A DNA stretch of 64,000 bases from Calditrichia bacterium (GCA_020635015.1 JACKAP010000007.1:62001-126000); one strand, 5' to 3'. Shown: positions 25,084 to 34,256, counted from the stretch's first letter. A program made the numbers and translations. Notes: generated by a model not told the origin, from the letters alone.

Positions 25084-26283
25084 ATGGAACCGCAAACACC
25101 TGATACTCCGGAAGAAAAATATTCCTCCGATGTCCATACGGTGCATCTGGATGGCCGGGAATTCATCCTGGTGGGTACGGCCCACATCTCGCAGCAATCT
25201 GCCGACCTGGTGCGGGAAGTGATCGAATCCGAAAAACCGCAGCGGGTCTGCGTGGAGCTGGATCAGCAACGTTATAAATCGCTGGCGGAGCAGCGCCGCT
25301 GGGAAGCATTGGACCTGCGTTCGATTATCCGCCAGAAGCAGCTCAGTACCCTCCTGATCAACCTGCTGCTCGCCTCCTATCAGAAAAAACTGGGAGAAAA
25401 GCTGGGGGTCGCGCCGGGTGTCGAATTGCTGGAAGCAACCCAGGTAGCGCAGGATCTGAACATTCCCATCGAGCTATGCGACCGCGATATCCGCATCACC
25501 CTGCGCCGGGCCTGGAACTCGATGCCCTTTTGGGATAAAATGAAGCTGCTAACATCCGGGCTGGCCGGCATGTTGGAAGAGCAGGAGATCAGCGAAGAAA
25601 AGCTAAGCGAAATTCGCCAAAAAGACGTACTCTCGGAGATGATCCACCAGTTGGGCGAGGCCATGCCGGTGCTCAAGCGGGTGCTGATCGACGAACGCGA
25701 CACCTATCTGGCCCAAAAGATCCGCGCCTCAGCGGGCGAGAAAGTGGTGGCGGTGGTGGGCGCCGGACACTTAAGCGGCATCATCGAAGCCCTGCAACAA
25801 AACCGCCGCGATGATCTCAAGCCGCTTGAGGTCATCCCTCCGGTATCCTCCTGGATCAAATGGATCGGCTGGGGCATTCCGGCAATTATCCTCGGCTCCA
25901 TCGCCTATATCGGCTGGAGCAAGGGAGGCGCTGCTGCCGGGGACAACCTGCTGTTCTGGGTGCTGGCCAATGGTATTCCCAGCGCCCTGGGTGCTATTAT
26001 CGCACTGGGCCATCCCTTTACCATCCTATCCGCATTTTTCGGAGCTCCGTTCACCAGCCTGACCCCGGTCATCGGCGCCGGCTACGTATCGGCCTTTGTG
26101 CAGCTATATTTCCAACCCCCGGTGGTCAAGGAATTCCAGACGGTTAGCGATGACGTCAGCTCCTTCAAAAAATGGTGGCGAAATAAGCTGTTGCGCATTC
26201 TGTTAGTGTTTATCTTCACCAGCCTGGGCAGCCTGATCGGCACGTATGTCGGGGCGTATGAGATTATCTCCAATCTGTTTTGA
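25084..26283 (+). CDS. TraB/PrgY family membrane protein
   Basis: The protein has 399 residues. The N-terminal TraB domain (about 12-235) includes FILVGTAHISQQSADLVREVI, RVCVELDQQRYKSL, IELCDRDIRITLRRAW and a closing AVVGAGHLSGI. About four membrane segments occupy the C-terminal half (about 255-399). The GTAH and GAGH histidine motifs are typical and have been likened to Tiki-type metalloproteases. PrgY itself restrains peptide pheromone activity in enterococci, and other bacterial members are uncharacterised. ATG 25084 follows GGAGG by 14 bases. An upstream in-frame ATG at 24979 would add a tail beginning at the edge of a repeat and is not favoured. Confidence 0.86.
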   Translation: MEPQTPDTPEEKYSSDVHTVHLDGREFILVGTAHISQQSADLVREVIESEKPQRVCVELDQQRYKSLAEQRRWEALDLRSIIRQKQLSTLLINLLLASYQKKLGEKLGVAPGVELLEATQVAQDLNIPIELCDRDIRITLRRAWNSMPFWDKMKLLTSGLAGMLEEQEISEEKLSEIRQKDVLSEMIHQLGEAMPVLKRVLIDERDTYLAQKIRASAGEKVVAVVGAGHLSGIIEALQQNRRDDLKPLEVIPPVSSWIKWIGWGIPAIILGSIAYIGWSKGGAAAGDNLLFWVLANGIPSALGAIIALGHPFTILSAFFGAPFTSLTPVIGAGYVSAFVQLYFQPPVVKEFQTVSDDVSSFKKWWRNKLLRILLVFIFTSLGSLIGTYVGAYEIISNLF

Positions 26284-26304
26284 TGCACGGTTATTAAGTG
26301 TTTT

Positions 26305-26370
26305 GCCATTGGTTGTTGGTTGTTGGTTGTTGGTTAAAACAGTTTTTGCCAATAACCAATAACCAATAGC
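26305..26370. repeat. TTGGTTG heptamer hairpin
   Basis: Four TTGGTTR heptamers (26309-26336) are followed by AAACAGTTTT and about three complementary CCAATAA heptamers (26349-26369). The array folds as a hairpin with a short loop. It separates the TraB and EamA genes and belongs to the same style of structure as the octamer hairpins, with a different unit. Confidence 0.72.
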
Positions 26371-26450
26371 TGATCATGAGATCAAAATTCAGAATAGCAT
26401 GTACTAATCGTAGCCTACGGCATCCCCGGTTAATCGAAAGTAAAACTGCC

Positions 26451-27365
26451 ATGACCAAACTTGCCCCGCTCTTCGTGATCCTCGGTGCCAGCCTGTGGGG
26501 GGTGGACGGAATCCTCCTGCGTCCGGGGCTCTACAGTCTGCCGGTGCCGCTGGTGGTGTGGGTGGAAACCACTCTGGTCGCCCTGATCCTGACAGTAGCC
26601 CTTCATAAGTATCTTCCTGAAATCCGCCAATTGGAGCGCAAAGATTGGCTGGCTTTTGCCGGTGTTGCCTTGTTTGGCGGGGTCATCGGCACCATGTCGA
26701 TTACCAAAGCGCTTTTTTATGTCAATTTTGTCAACCTTTCGATCGTAATTCTGATCCAGAAGCTCCAGCCGGTTTTTGCCATTAGCCTGGCGGCGCTTTT
26801 CCTGAAGGAACGCCCACCCCGGATATTTTTTCTCTGGGCCGCCCTGGCGATATTCGGCGCCTACCTGATGACCTTCGGTGCCGGCGGCCCCAATTTGGGC
26901 ACCGGTGATAAAACCGCGGTTGCCGCCCTGTTTGCCCTGCTGGCTGCTACCGGATTTGCCGCCTCCACGGTTCTGAGCAAACGCGCGCTGAAAAATACCA
27001 GCTTTCATCTTGCCACCTACCTGCGCTTTTTGTTTACTGCCAGCCTGATGCTGATTATCGCCTCCCTGACCCGGGATATTACCCAGATTGGCCAGATCTC
27101 CAGTAAACAGGTTTTTCTCTTTTTATTGATCGCCTTCACGACCGGCGGCCCGGCAATTTTCTTATATTACTATGGGCTGAAAAAAATCAGCGCTTCGGTG
27201 GCGACGATCTGTGAACTGGCTTTTCCGCTGACAGCGGTCATCCTGGAATATGTCACCCGGGAAAATATCCTCCATTATGTGCAGTGGATCGGCGTGGCGA
27301 TCCTGTTTACCAGCATCCTTCGGGTGAGCCGGTTAAAACCGGCAGCGGTCCGTCCCGGAACCTGA
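26451..27365 (+). CDS. EamA/DMT family transporter
   Basis: This is an inner-membrane protein of 304 residues with ten hydrophobic segments arranged as two EamA repeats (about 5-140 and 160-295). The first repeat contains FVILGASLWGVDGILLRPGL at its start and LIQKLQPVFAISLAALFLKE at its end. The second ends with ASVATICELAFPLTAVILEY, the usual conserved Glu/Pro helix. Members export metabolites such as amino acids or drugs. The ATG at 26451 removes a repeat-derived leader present in a longer frame. The gene appears monocistronic and its substrate is unknown. Confidence 0.88.
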   Translation: MTKLAPLFVILGASLWGVDGILLRPGLYSLPVPLVVWVETTLVALILTVALHKYLPEIRQLERKDWLAFAGVALFGGVIGTMSITKALFYVNFVNLSIVILIQKLQPVFAISLAALFLKERPPRIFFLWAALAIFGAYLMTFGAGGPNLGTGDKTAVAALFALLAATGFAASTVLSKRALKNTSFHLATYLRFLFTASLMLIIASLTRDITQIGQISSKQVFLFLLIAFTTGGPAIFLYYYGLKKISASVATICELAFPLTAVILEYVTRENILHYVQWIGVAILFTSILRVSRLKPAAVRPGT

Positions 27366-27576
27366 TGAATTTCTCAGCGATAAACTGTTTACATCGGAAA
27401 CGAAATTGCTTATCTTGCGCAAATCGATATCCGGCAAGGTCTTTGAAGCGATATTTTGACAATTTCCCCCTGCAGCGCGAAACAAAAAATCAAAATGACG
27501 TTTAATTAATAGCCGGATAAAATTGCGCATCCGCTGTTTAAGCGATTCGATTTTTCTTAACCATGAGGTTGACTCA

Positions 27577-29604
27577 ATGAAAAAAACTCTCTTTCTGCGT
27601 TTCATCCCGTTTTGGATACTGATAAATGCCTTGGTTTTTGCCGGGTCCGAACCGACAACCGTCAATTTTCAACCGCTGAGTCCCGAACCGCAGCACCGCC
27701 AGGTGAGCCAGGTGGTGGCCCATCTGCTGCGGGAGACCCACTACCAGCGTAAGGCGCTTGATGATGCCCTGGGCGCGGAAACCTTCGACCGTTACCTGGA
27801 AAAGCTGGATTATCAGCGCCTCTATTTTCTGGAATCGGACATTCAGTCTTTCGAGCAATACCGCTATATGTTCGACGATTATATCGGTTCCGGGCAGGTG
27901 CAGACCGCCTATGATATCTTCAATCTTTATGAAAAACGTATGGCGGAACGGCTGGTGCATGTCTTCGCACTGCTGGAAGGCGAGCCGTTCGATTTTACGA
28001 TTGATGAGACGATCGACATCGACCGGGAAAACGATCCCTGGGCCAAGACGCCGGCCGAATTGAATGAATTGTGGCGCAAGCGGATCAAAAATGAGGCACT
28101 GAACCTCAAGCTGGCCGGAAAAGACTGGGCGGGCATCCGCGAGACCCTGACCAAGCGCTATGAGCGGACCAAACGCAATGTCGAGCAGTTCCAGAGCGAA
28201 GACGTATTCCAAATTTTGATGAATGCCTTCGCCGAATCCTACGATCCGCACACCAGCTACTTTTCGCCGAAAGATTTCGACGATTTCCGGATTCAGATGA
28301 GCCAATCGCTGGAAGGCATCGGCGCCCGCCTGACCACGGAGAACGATTATACCATCATCAGTGAAATCGTGCCCGGCGGTCCGGCTGATAAAAGCAAGCA
28401 GTTGCATCCCAATGACAAGATTATCGGGGTGGGCCAGGGACTGGATGGTGAGATCGTGGACGTGGTGGGTTGGCGCATCGATGACGTGGTACAGCTGATC
28501 CGCGGGAAAAAAGGCACGGTGGTCAATCTGCAGATCATCGAAGCGGAAGCCCTGGCCGGCGCCAAGCCGAAAATGATTGCGATCGTTCGCGACAAGATCG
28601 AACTGGAAGACCGGGCCGCCAAAGGCGACACCCTGGAGATCCACCATGAAGGCAAACCGATGCGCTTCGGGGTGATCGAGATTCCTTCGTTTTACTCCGA
28701 CTTTGACGGACGCCGCCGGGGCAACAATGACTACAAAAGCACCACCCGCGACGTGCGCAAGCTGCTGGAAGGTTTTAAATCCGAGCATATCGACGGGGTG
28801 ATTATCGATTTACGCCGCAATGGCGGGGGATACCTCAACGAAGCGGTGGACCTGACCGGCCTCTTTATCAAGGAAGGTCCGGTGGTGCAGGTGCGCAACT
28901 CCCTCGGCAATATCGATGTTGAGGAGGATAACGATCCCGCAGTGATTTACGACGGCCCGATCGTGGTGTTGGTCGACCGCCTCAGCGCTTCCGCCTCGGA
29001 GATCTTTGCCGCCGCGATTCAAGATTATCACCGCGGTATCATTGTGGGCAGCCAGACCTACGGAAAGGGCACGGTGCAAAATGCCCTGCCTCTGCAACGC
29101 TATATCCCCAGCTATCCTGATAAATTGGGGCAGCTAAAATTGACCATTGCCAAATTCTACCGGATCGACGGTCGCAGCACCCAGCATGTGGGGGTGATTC
29201 CCGACGTCGATTTTCCCTCCCGCTACACCCTGATGGAAATCGGCGAAAGCTCCCGGGAAAACGCCCTGTTATGGGACCAGATCCGGCCGGTGCCCTATCG
29301 GGAACTGCAGGATTTTACCGGCATCCTTCCCCTGATCCGGCAGCGCCACGAGAATCGCCTGGCCGGCAACGCCGAATATGCCAAATTGCTGCATAATCTG
29401 GATGAATTCAAAAAGAACCGAAATCGAGAGATCTATTCCCTGAAGGAGGCGGAGCGGCAGAAAGAGCGGGAAGCCGCAGAAGCCGATGATCCGGATGAAG
29501 AAAATCCGCACGATACCGACCCGGATAAGAAGAAAAAAGATCTGCTCCTCACTGAAAGCGCGCATATCCTGGGGGATTATATTTTGCTCAGTAAGATTGA
29601 TTGA
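27577..29604 (+). CDS. prc: Tail-specific (C-terminal processing) protease
   Basis: This is a periplasmic S41A peptidase of 675 residues. The signal peptide (MKKTLFLRFIPFWILINALV) is followed by an N-terminal TSP domain, a PDZ domain (about 220-310, GIGARLTTENDYTIISEIVP) and the catalytic domain. The nucleophile is in SASASEIF and the general base Lys in QTYGKGTVQNALPL. A charged C-terminal DUF3340-like region (KEAERQKEREAAEADD) follows. Prc degrades SsrA-tagged or misfolded envelope proteins and trims lipoproteins and penicillin-binding proteins. GAGG lies ten bases before the ATG. A hairpin terminator at 29773 probably ends the transcript. Confidence 0.93.
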   Translation: MKKTLFLRFIPFWILINALVFAGSEPTTVNFQPLSPEPQHRQVSQVVAHLLRETHYQRKALDDALGAETFDRYLEKLDYQRLYFLESDIQSFEQYRYMFDDYIGSGQVQTAYDIFNLYEKRMAERLVHVFALLEGEPFDFTIDETIDIDRENDPWAKTPAELNELWRKRIKNEALNLKLAGKDWAGIRETLTKRYERTKRNVEQFQSEDVFQILMNAFAESYDPHTSYFSPKDFDDFRIQMSQSLEGIGARLTTENDYTIISEIVPGGPADKSKQLHPNDKIIGVGQGLDGEIVDVVGWRIDDVVQLIRGKKGTVVNLQIIEAEALAGAKPKMIAIVRDKIELEDRAAKGDTLEIHHEGKPMRFGVIEIPSFYSDFDGRRRGNNDYKSTTRDVRKLLEGFKSEHIDGVIIDLRRNGGGYLNEAVDLTGLFIKEGPVVQVRNSLGNIDVEEDNDPAVIYDGPIVVLVDRLSASASEIFAAAIQDYHRGIIVGSQTYGKGTVQNALPLQRYIPSYPDKLGQLKLTIAKFYRIDGRSTQHVGVIPDVDFPSRYTLMEIGESSRENALLWDQIRPVPYRELQDFTGILPLIRQRHENRLAGNAEYAKLLHNLDEFKKNRNREIYSLKEAERQKEREAAEADDPDEENPHDTDPDKKKKDLLLTESAHILGDYILLSKID

Positions 29605-29610
29605 TGATAC

Positions 29611-29712
29611 GTTAATGGGTTGATGGGTAAAAAACGGTGGTAGGGTAGGGTCGCGACCCTACCCTACCGTCCACCCGCATCCTGCTATCGCCCCAGTAAC
29701 CATTAACCCATG
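29611..29712. repeat. Octamer element with perfect 30-bp GGTAGGGTAGGGTCG palindrome
   Basis: Two to three ATGGGTNN octamers, then AAAAAACGGT and a perfect 30-bp palindrome (29639-29668, half-site GGTAGGGTAGGGTCG), then an imperfect complementary end (29699-29711). The layout matches the element at 18799-18964. The rest of the gap up to 29943 holds the prc terminator and an AT-rich leader for the next gene. Confidence 0.75.
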
Positions 29713-29772
29713 CACCCCGATCATCACCGGCCATTGATATTCGATATCTTGCTCGAACAATTGCTCAATTCA

Positions 29773-29804
29773 AAAAAACCCGGTATATTGGTACCGGGTT
29801 TTTT
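29773..29804. terminator. Bidirectional hairpin terminator after prc
   Basis: The stem AAAACCCGGTA pairs with TACCGGGTTTT across a six-base loop (TATTGG), with A-run before and T-run after. It lies 170 bp after the prc stop and is the first canonical terminator downstream. Confidence 0.82.
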
Positions 29805-29943
29805 AATGACCTATTTATTTGTAGTGGGAAATATTGTGACTTTTTTCATCATGCGGGCAGAAAATCTGCTATCTTATAGAAGTTAAGACAAATGTCTTTG
29901 TTAGCGTTGCAACCGGGTCATTTAAAACGGGATCGGATGGTGC

Positions 29944-30783
29944 ATGTTCAATAGGGTAGAGATCAAGCTCAGCCTGGACAAGCTGAAATTCCATAAACGC
30001 GGCAGCCGCTGGGGCAAAGCCAGTCCGTACATCTGGAATGTCTTCTTCAAGGTGGACAATGAATCGGTGATGATTACCGACCGCTTCGAACTGGTGGGCG
30101 AAGGGCAGTTCAAGCTGGTGCCCGGGCACCAGGGCAATCTGGGTATCGACAACATGCACGAACGCACCAGCCTCCACATCCCGGAAAGTATCGGCGAGTG
30201 GCACACCCCGCTGATCCCCTTTAAACTGCCGATCTTCGAATCCCATTTCCCGGCCATGGCCGGCATGCTGACCGTGCTGCTGCTCCAGGGCAATGTCAGC
30301 GGAAAAGGAGTGGAAGCGGGACATCAACAGCTCTGCACCCTGGTGCAAAATGCCGTCAACCAGTCGATCCGGGAGTTCGATCCCAGGAAGCTCCACCTGC
30401 TGCATGTCGAAAAATCGATCCGGGCCTACTTCGAGCACCGGGTGCTGAAGTTTGCCGGCGAGATTGTCGGTTCAGTGGAAAGTGCGGTGCGCAACGCCCA
30501 AAGCGTGCTGCAAAATATCTGGTCGCTGGCTCACAAGGACGACCTGGTCGGTTATCACATCTGGGATTTCAGCCATGCCGACATCGACCGCCACAAGGGC
30601 GTCATCAAATTTTCCCAGCGCTGGCAGCATCCCCGGATGGGCGATTGGGAAATTTTCGGCAGCCTGCGCACCGTCAAATCGCCTCCCCATAAAGTGATTC
30701 ATGCAGCCGGACAAAAAAAGTCGCGCTCACCCCTCAAACGCCAGCTCCAAACCGAAGCGCCTATCCGGGATGAAGAATCCTAA
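29944..30783 (+). CDS. Conserved-looking protein of unknown function
   Basis: I do not recognise a family. The translation (279 residues) has no signal peptide or membrane segment. It contains an N-terminal FNRVEIKLSLDKLKFHKRG, then WNVFFKVDNESVMITDRFEL, a central GNLGIDNMHERTSLHIPESI, and a helical middle (FEHRVLKFAGEIVGSVESAV). The end, after DWEIFGSLRTV, is basic and low-complexity. Codon use matches its neighbours and the frame is uninterrupted, so I take it as a real gene. The start lies 13 bases after a GGGATCGGAT stretch. It overlaps the following flavoprotein gene by 14 bp, which suggests co-expression. Confidence 0.7.
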   Translation: MFNRVEIKLSLDKLKFHKRGSRWGKASPYIWNVFFKVDNESVMITDRFELVGEGQFKLVPGHQGNLGIDNMHERTSLHIPESIGEWHTPLIPFKLPIFESHFPAMAGMLTVLLLQGNVSGKGVEAGHQQLCTLVQNAVNQSIREFDPRKLHLLHVEKSIRAYFEHRVLKFAGEIVGSVESAVRNAQSVLQNIWSLAHKDDLVGYHIWDFSHADIDRHKGVIKFSQRWQHPRMGDWEIFGSLRTVKSPPHKVIHAAGQKKSRSPLKRQLQTEAPIRDEES

Positions 30784-32008
30784 TTCCGCCGGAAACATGG
30801 TAACGGTTCCCGCTCATCAACCACCGCCCGGCGGGTACGACTGTATCATTGTCGGCGCGGGACCGGCGGGCTCTGCTGCCGCCATCGCCCTGTGCCGGGC
30901 CGGACGCACAGTGCAGCTGCTCGACCGGCAGAATTTCCCCCGCGATAAAATCTGCGGCGATGGGATCCCTCCCGGTTCGCTGGAATTACTTTACGAATTG
31001 GGCTTGCAGGCCCCGCTGGAAAAAGCCGGCTTTTACCCGGTCGAACAGCTTCATTTCAGCACGCCTGCCGGACAGCTCCTGAAGACCCGTTTCCGCCCTA
31101 AAAAACCCGGGATGGGATTTTTTGTCGCCCCCCGCCGGGATTTTGATTATTTATTGCAACAGCAGGCAATTGTTGCCGGGGCGCATTTCCAGCAGGCGCA
31201 GGTAAAAGGCCTCCTCCGGCAAAACGGGCAGGTTTGCGGGGTGCAGGCAGAGATAGACGGCCAGGCCACGACCATTTCCGCCCGCACAGTCATCGGCGCC
31301 GATGGATGCACTTCGATCGTCGCCCGCTCCCTGGCCGGAATCAAGCCGGCGCCCCGTCACCGCTTTCTCGCTATCCGTGGCTATATCGAAGGATTGGAAA
31401 TCTTTTCACATGCCGCAGAGTTTCACTGGTATCCGGAGATCCTGCCCGGTTACGGCTGGATCTTCCCCCTGGGAAACGAACGGGCCAATATCGGCCTGGC
31501 GATGCGCGCCGACCGGCTGCGCCGGGAACGGCGGAAGCTGCCCGACCTGCTCAACGATTTTTTGCAGCGGCCGGCAATCAAGGCGCGGATGCGCAACGAC
31601 GCGCGCTTGAGCGGGGTGGCCACCTGGCCGCTCAACCTGGCATCGCAGCAGCGGGTACAGCGGGCTTATGACGGCGCACTGCTGATCGGCGATGCCGCCG
31701 CCCTGATCGATCCCTTCAGCGGCGAGGGCATTCACAATGCCCTGCGCTCCGCCAAACTCGCCGCCGGGGTAATCGATCAGGCGCTCTCCCGGAACGACAC
31801 CTCACTGCGGATGTTAAAACAATATGAGCAGTTGTGCCGCCGGGCTTTTAACCCGGTATTCCGGCGCTCTTACTGGCTGCAGCAATGCATGCACCACAGT
31901 CCGTTTCTAATTGAAGGCCTGGTGTATCTGCTGCGGAAAAACCCGCGTTTTCTGGCGGCATGCGCCAACCGCTTTTCGCTCGATTTTCATTTCGAAGCCG
32001 CATATTGA
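30770..32008 (+). CDS. Geranylgeranyl reductase family FAD-dependent oxidoreductase
   Basis: This is a flavoprotein of 412 residues. The N-terminal Rossmann FAD motif is CIIVGAGPAGSAAAIAL. A conserved active-site stretch follows (RDKICGDGIPPGSLELL, with the C-G-D characteristic of this family). The second FAD contact is GALLIGDAAALIDPFSGEGI, typical of the GGR/digeranylgeranylglycerophospholipid reductase family. It could saturate prenyl chains of quinones, chlorophyll-like lipids or carotenoid precursors, or act as another FAD monooxygenase-like enzyme. The start at 30770 is chosen; 30797 is an alternative. The carotenoid operon begins 660 bp downstream but on the opposite strand, so a functional link is only suggestive. 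Confidence 0.83.
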   Translation: MKNPNSAGNMVTVPAHQPPPGGYDCIIVGAGPAGSAAAIALCRAGRTVQLLDRQNFPRDKICGDGIPPGSLELLYELGLQAPLEKAGFYPVEQLHFSTPAGQLLKTRFRPKKPGMGFFVAPRRDFDYLLQQQAIVAGAHFQQAQVKGLLRQNGQVCGVQAEIDGQATTISARTVIGADGCTSIVARSLAGIKPAPRHRFLAIRGYIEGLEIFSHAAEFHWYPEILPGYGWIFPLGNERANIGLAMRADRLRRERRKLPDLLNDFLQRPAIKARMRNDARLSGVATWPLNLASQQRVQRAYDGALLIGDAAALIDPFSGEGIHNALRSAKLAAGVIDQALSRNDTSLRMLKQYEQLCRRAFNPVFRRSYWLQQCMHHSPFLIEGLVYLLRKNPRFLAACANRFSLDFHFEAAY

Positions 32009-32035
32009 CCGCTCGTATATGATGGGAAAAGGAGC

Positions 32036-32575
32036 ATGAATCAAGACCGTTCCGAAATCATCATCCTTGAAACCGCCCGCCTGATCCTGCGGCAGTTTCA
32101 TTACGCCGATCTGGAGACGCTGGGGATAATCCTGCGCCACCGGGAGGTGATGCGCTATTCTCTGAGCGGCCCGAAATCCCGCCTGGAAACCCGGGAATTT
32201 ATTCAGCGCTGCCTGACCACCTATCAAGCGCAGCGCTACGGGATTTGGGCGGTCGTTCTCAAACCGGCGCGAACCCTCATCGGCTATAGCGGCCTGATCC
32301 CCCAGATGATCAACGGCCGGCGGGAGATGGAGATCGGCTACCGCCTGGCATTTGAACAATGGGGCAACGGCTACGCCACGGAAGCGGCAAGCGCGGTACG
32401 GGATTACGCCCTAAAGACTCTGCAACTGCCGCGGGTAATCTCGATCATCGAGCCGGCGAATACCCGTTCCTGGCATGTGGCGGAGAAAATCGGCATGACC
32501 TACGAACAGGACAGCGTGTTTGGGGGGAAGGATGTGCGGATCTATGCGCTGAACCGGCCGAGGGCTGAGGGCTGA
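32036..32575 (+). CDS. GNAT family N-acetyltransferase (RimJ/RimL-like)
   Basis: The protein has 179 residues. An ETARLILRQF start is followed by YADLETLGIILRHREVM, a central IGYSGLIPQ, the acetyl-CoA-binding motif GYRLAFEQWGNGYATEAASA, and the ending SIIEPANTRSWHVAEKIGM. This order is typical of the Acetyltransf_3 subgroup that acetylates ribosomal-protein or small-molecule amines. AAAGGAG lies very close to the ATG. The last six codons before the stop (PRAEG) are contributed by the AGGGCTG heptamer array that follows, so the array truncates or extends the original C-terminus. Confidence 0.87.
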   Translation: MNQDRSEIIILETARLILRQFHYADLETLGIILRHREVMRYSLSGPKSRLETREFIQRCLTTYQAQRYGIWAVVLKPARTLIGYSGLIPQMINGRREMEIGYRLAFEQWGNGYATEAASAVRDYALKTLQLPRVISIIEPANTRSWHVAEKIGMTYEQDSVFGGKDVRIYALNRPRAEG

Positions 32576-32690
32576 GGGCAGAGGGCTGAGGGCTGAGGGT
32601 AAGAAACTCAATAAAAGCTTGGCTGGAAAATATATTTCATTTTTTTTCGCCCTTCGCCCTTTGCCCTCAGCCCTCTGCCCTCTGCGCTGT
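32561..32690. repeat. AGGGCTG heptamer hairpin overlapping two gene ends
   Basis: Six AGGGCTG-like heptamers (32561-32602) and about six complementary CGCCCTT/TGCCCTC heptamers (32648-32690) enclose a 45-base AT-rich loop. The left array supplies the 3' end of the GNAT gene and the right array the 3' end of the convergent crtW gene. The structure can act as a bidirectional terminator between the two convergent genes. Confidence 0.78.
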
Positions 32691-33404
32691 TCGCTTCTCC
32701 CGCTCCCGGGGCAGCCGCCACCAGGGCACATGAGGCGCGTCATGGTGCTCCCAATGATACCCGAAATGAAAGCAGGTCAGGAAGGACAGCCACACCGGGT
32801 AATCATTGCTGCGGGCGCGGTGTTTGTCGGCATAGCCTTCCCCCTCGTCGCGGTGCGGCAGATAGGTGCCGAAATAGAAGAGCTGGAAGGTACTCAGGAT
32901 GGCCGGCCCCGCCCAGAACAGGATCAGGTTTATGGCCGAGATGCTGAAGCCATACTGCAGCACATTGTAAGCGATCGCCATGCCGGCCAACTGCTGCCAA
33001 CTGACATAGCCGATAAAGAAGTGCAGATACCAGCGCCAGAACTGGGGGTGCTCCCCGTCGTGAAAATCCGGATCATCTTCGCTGGCGGGATGCCTGTGAT
33101 GCTCCCAGTGCTTGGCGTGCAGCTTGCGGTAGGAAAAGAGCGCGTAGAGCCGCACGGCAAGGGAACCGATAAAATTGTTGATCTTGCGGTTCAGCGGAAA
33201 CAGGGTGCCGTGCATCGCGTCATGAGCGGTGATGAACAGGCCGGTATAGAGGAAGGTCTGCCAGAGCATCGCCAATACGATCCCGGCCGGATGCAGATTG
33301 GCGACATCGAGGTTCAGGAATATCCCCAGGCTGCCCCCCCATGCCATAATCATCAACAACGCGATACCCAGACCTTTGTAGGCGTCGATTTTGCCGAATT
33401 TCAT
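32667..33404 (-). CDS. crtW: Beta-carotene ketolase (CrtW type)
   Basis: This membrane di-iron oxygenase of 245 residues adds a 4-keto group to the beta-ring. Its histidine boxes are ITAHDAMHG, KHWEHHRHPA (followed by DPDFH), YLPHR and HFGYHWEHHDAPHVPWW, which together match CrtW rather than fatty-acid desaturases. ATG 33404 with AGGG upstream is preferred. Nine additional upstream residues are possible but come from repeat-adjacent sequence. It is the last gene of the carotenoid operon. The C-terminal RTAQRAEG lies in the heptamer array. Confidence 0.92.
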   Translation of the reverse strand: MKFGKIDAYKGLGIALLMIMAWGGSLGIFLNLDVANLHPAGIVLAMLWQTFLYTGLFITAHDAMHGTLFPLNRKINNFIGSLAVRLYALFSYRKLHAKHWEHHRHPASEDDPDFHDGEHPQFWRWYLHFFIGYVSWQQLAGMAIAYNVLQYGFSISAINLILFWAGPAILSTFQLFYFGTYLPHRDEGEGYADKHRARSNDYPVWLSFLTCFHFGYHWEHHDAPHVPWWRLPREREKRTAQRAEG

Positions 33405-33422
33405 TGTCTTCAACCCTATCTT

Positions 33423-33522
33423 TTTGGCCACAGAGTCACAGAGTTCACTGAGTTTTAGTTATCAGTTGTCAGTTATCAGTTGTCAGGGTCAGTTCTCCGT
33501 GGCCTCTGTGCCTCTGTGGCTA
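33423..33522. repeat. CACAGAGT octamer hairpin with TCAGTTG heptamer loop
   Basis: The left arm GGCCACAGAGTCACAGAG near 33426 pairs with the right arm CTCTGTGCCTCTGTGGC near 33503. The loop contains TCAGTTR heptamers (33462-33486). The same design recurs at 34257-34343 and in part at 38779-38898, all inside the carotenoid operon. Confidence 0.72.
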
Positions 33523-33535
33523 AGGTTTTAAAAAA

Positions 33536-34246
33536 TTAACTATTTGATTTCGCCATAATCACCAGCACAAAATACCCCAACTGCGCCCAGAAGGCGTGGA
33601 AGGCCAGGGCAGGCAGGGGCTTGCGCAAAAGTTGCAGCCAACGCCCGGCCAGCACCAGGATGAAGCTGGTTACGAACCAGCCGAGATAATTCTGCAGCGG
33701 CACCTCGCCGCCGGCCCAGGTCCAATAGGTCAGGCGAATCGCCGCCGGCTCCATCGCCATGTCGAACAACACCATCACCAGACTCACCCAGAAGGCGAAA
33801 TACCCATCACCGCGCCCGCTGATGCCGGGATAGAACCGCTGAACCACCGCAACCGACGCCAGGATCATGCCCGCCCAGGCAAAGCCGATCGCCAGCGGTA
33901 TCCCGAAGATCAGCGGCTGCAGGGTGTCGCCATAATCATATTCGCCAAAGATCAACCCAGTTTTTACGCCCAGCCACTCCACGCTGAAGCTGAGCACCAC
34001 CACCAGCAGGAACCAGAGCACCAAGCGCGACTGCCGTCGCCAGTTCTGCAGCAGGGATATCCGGGCGCTACGCCGTTCGCTTTTCGGTTCATCCCCCGGC
34101 AGATATTCCAGCAACAGCCAAATCGCCAGCCCGATCAGCAGCGGCCCGGCCAGGATGCGCATCAACTCCTGGAACATTCCCAGCAGATGCCACATCCCCC
34201 CGGCGAGGAGGAAGAAGTAGAGAAAGATGATTTTTGCGTTGTTCAT
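33536..34246 (-). CDS. cruF: Carotenoid 1,2-hydratase, CruF type (DUF422)
   Basis: This is an integral membrane protein of 236 residues with about seven hydrophobic segments. The DUF422 signature is seen in EWLGVKTGLIFGEYDYGDTL, then LFDMAMEPAAI, followed by YWTWAGGEVPLQNYLGWF. CruF hydrates the terminal double bond of the linear psi end of gamma-carotene or lycopene to give a 1'-hydroxyl group. Its position beside a glycosyltransferase fits, because the new hydroxyl is the sugar attachment point. It lies in the carotenoid operon between crtW and the glycosyltransferase. Confidence 0.85.
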   Translation of the reverse strand: MNNAKIIFLYFFLLAGGMWHLLGMFQELMRILAGPLLIGLAIWLLLEYLPGDEPKSERRSARISLLQNWRRQSRLVLWFLLVVVLSFSVEWLGVKTGLIFGEYDYGDTLQPLIFGIPLAIGFAWAGMILASVAVVQRFYPGISGRGDGYFAFWVSLVMVLFDMAMEPAAIRLTYWTWAGGEVPLQNYLGWFVTSFILVLAGRWLQLLRKPLPALAFHAFWAQLGYFVLVIMAKSNS

Positions 34247-34256
34247 AATGACTTTT

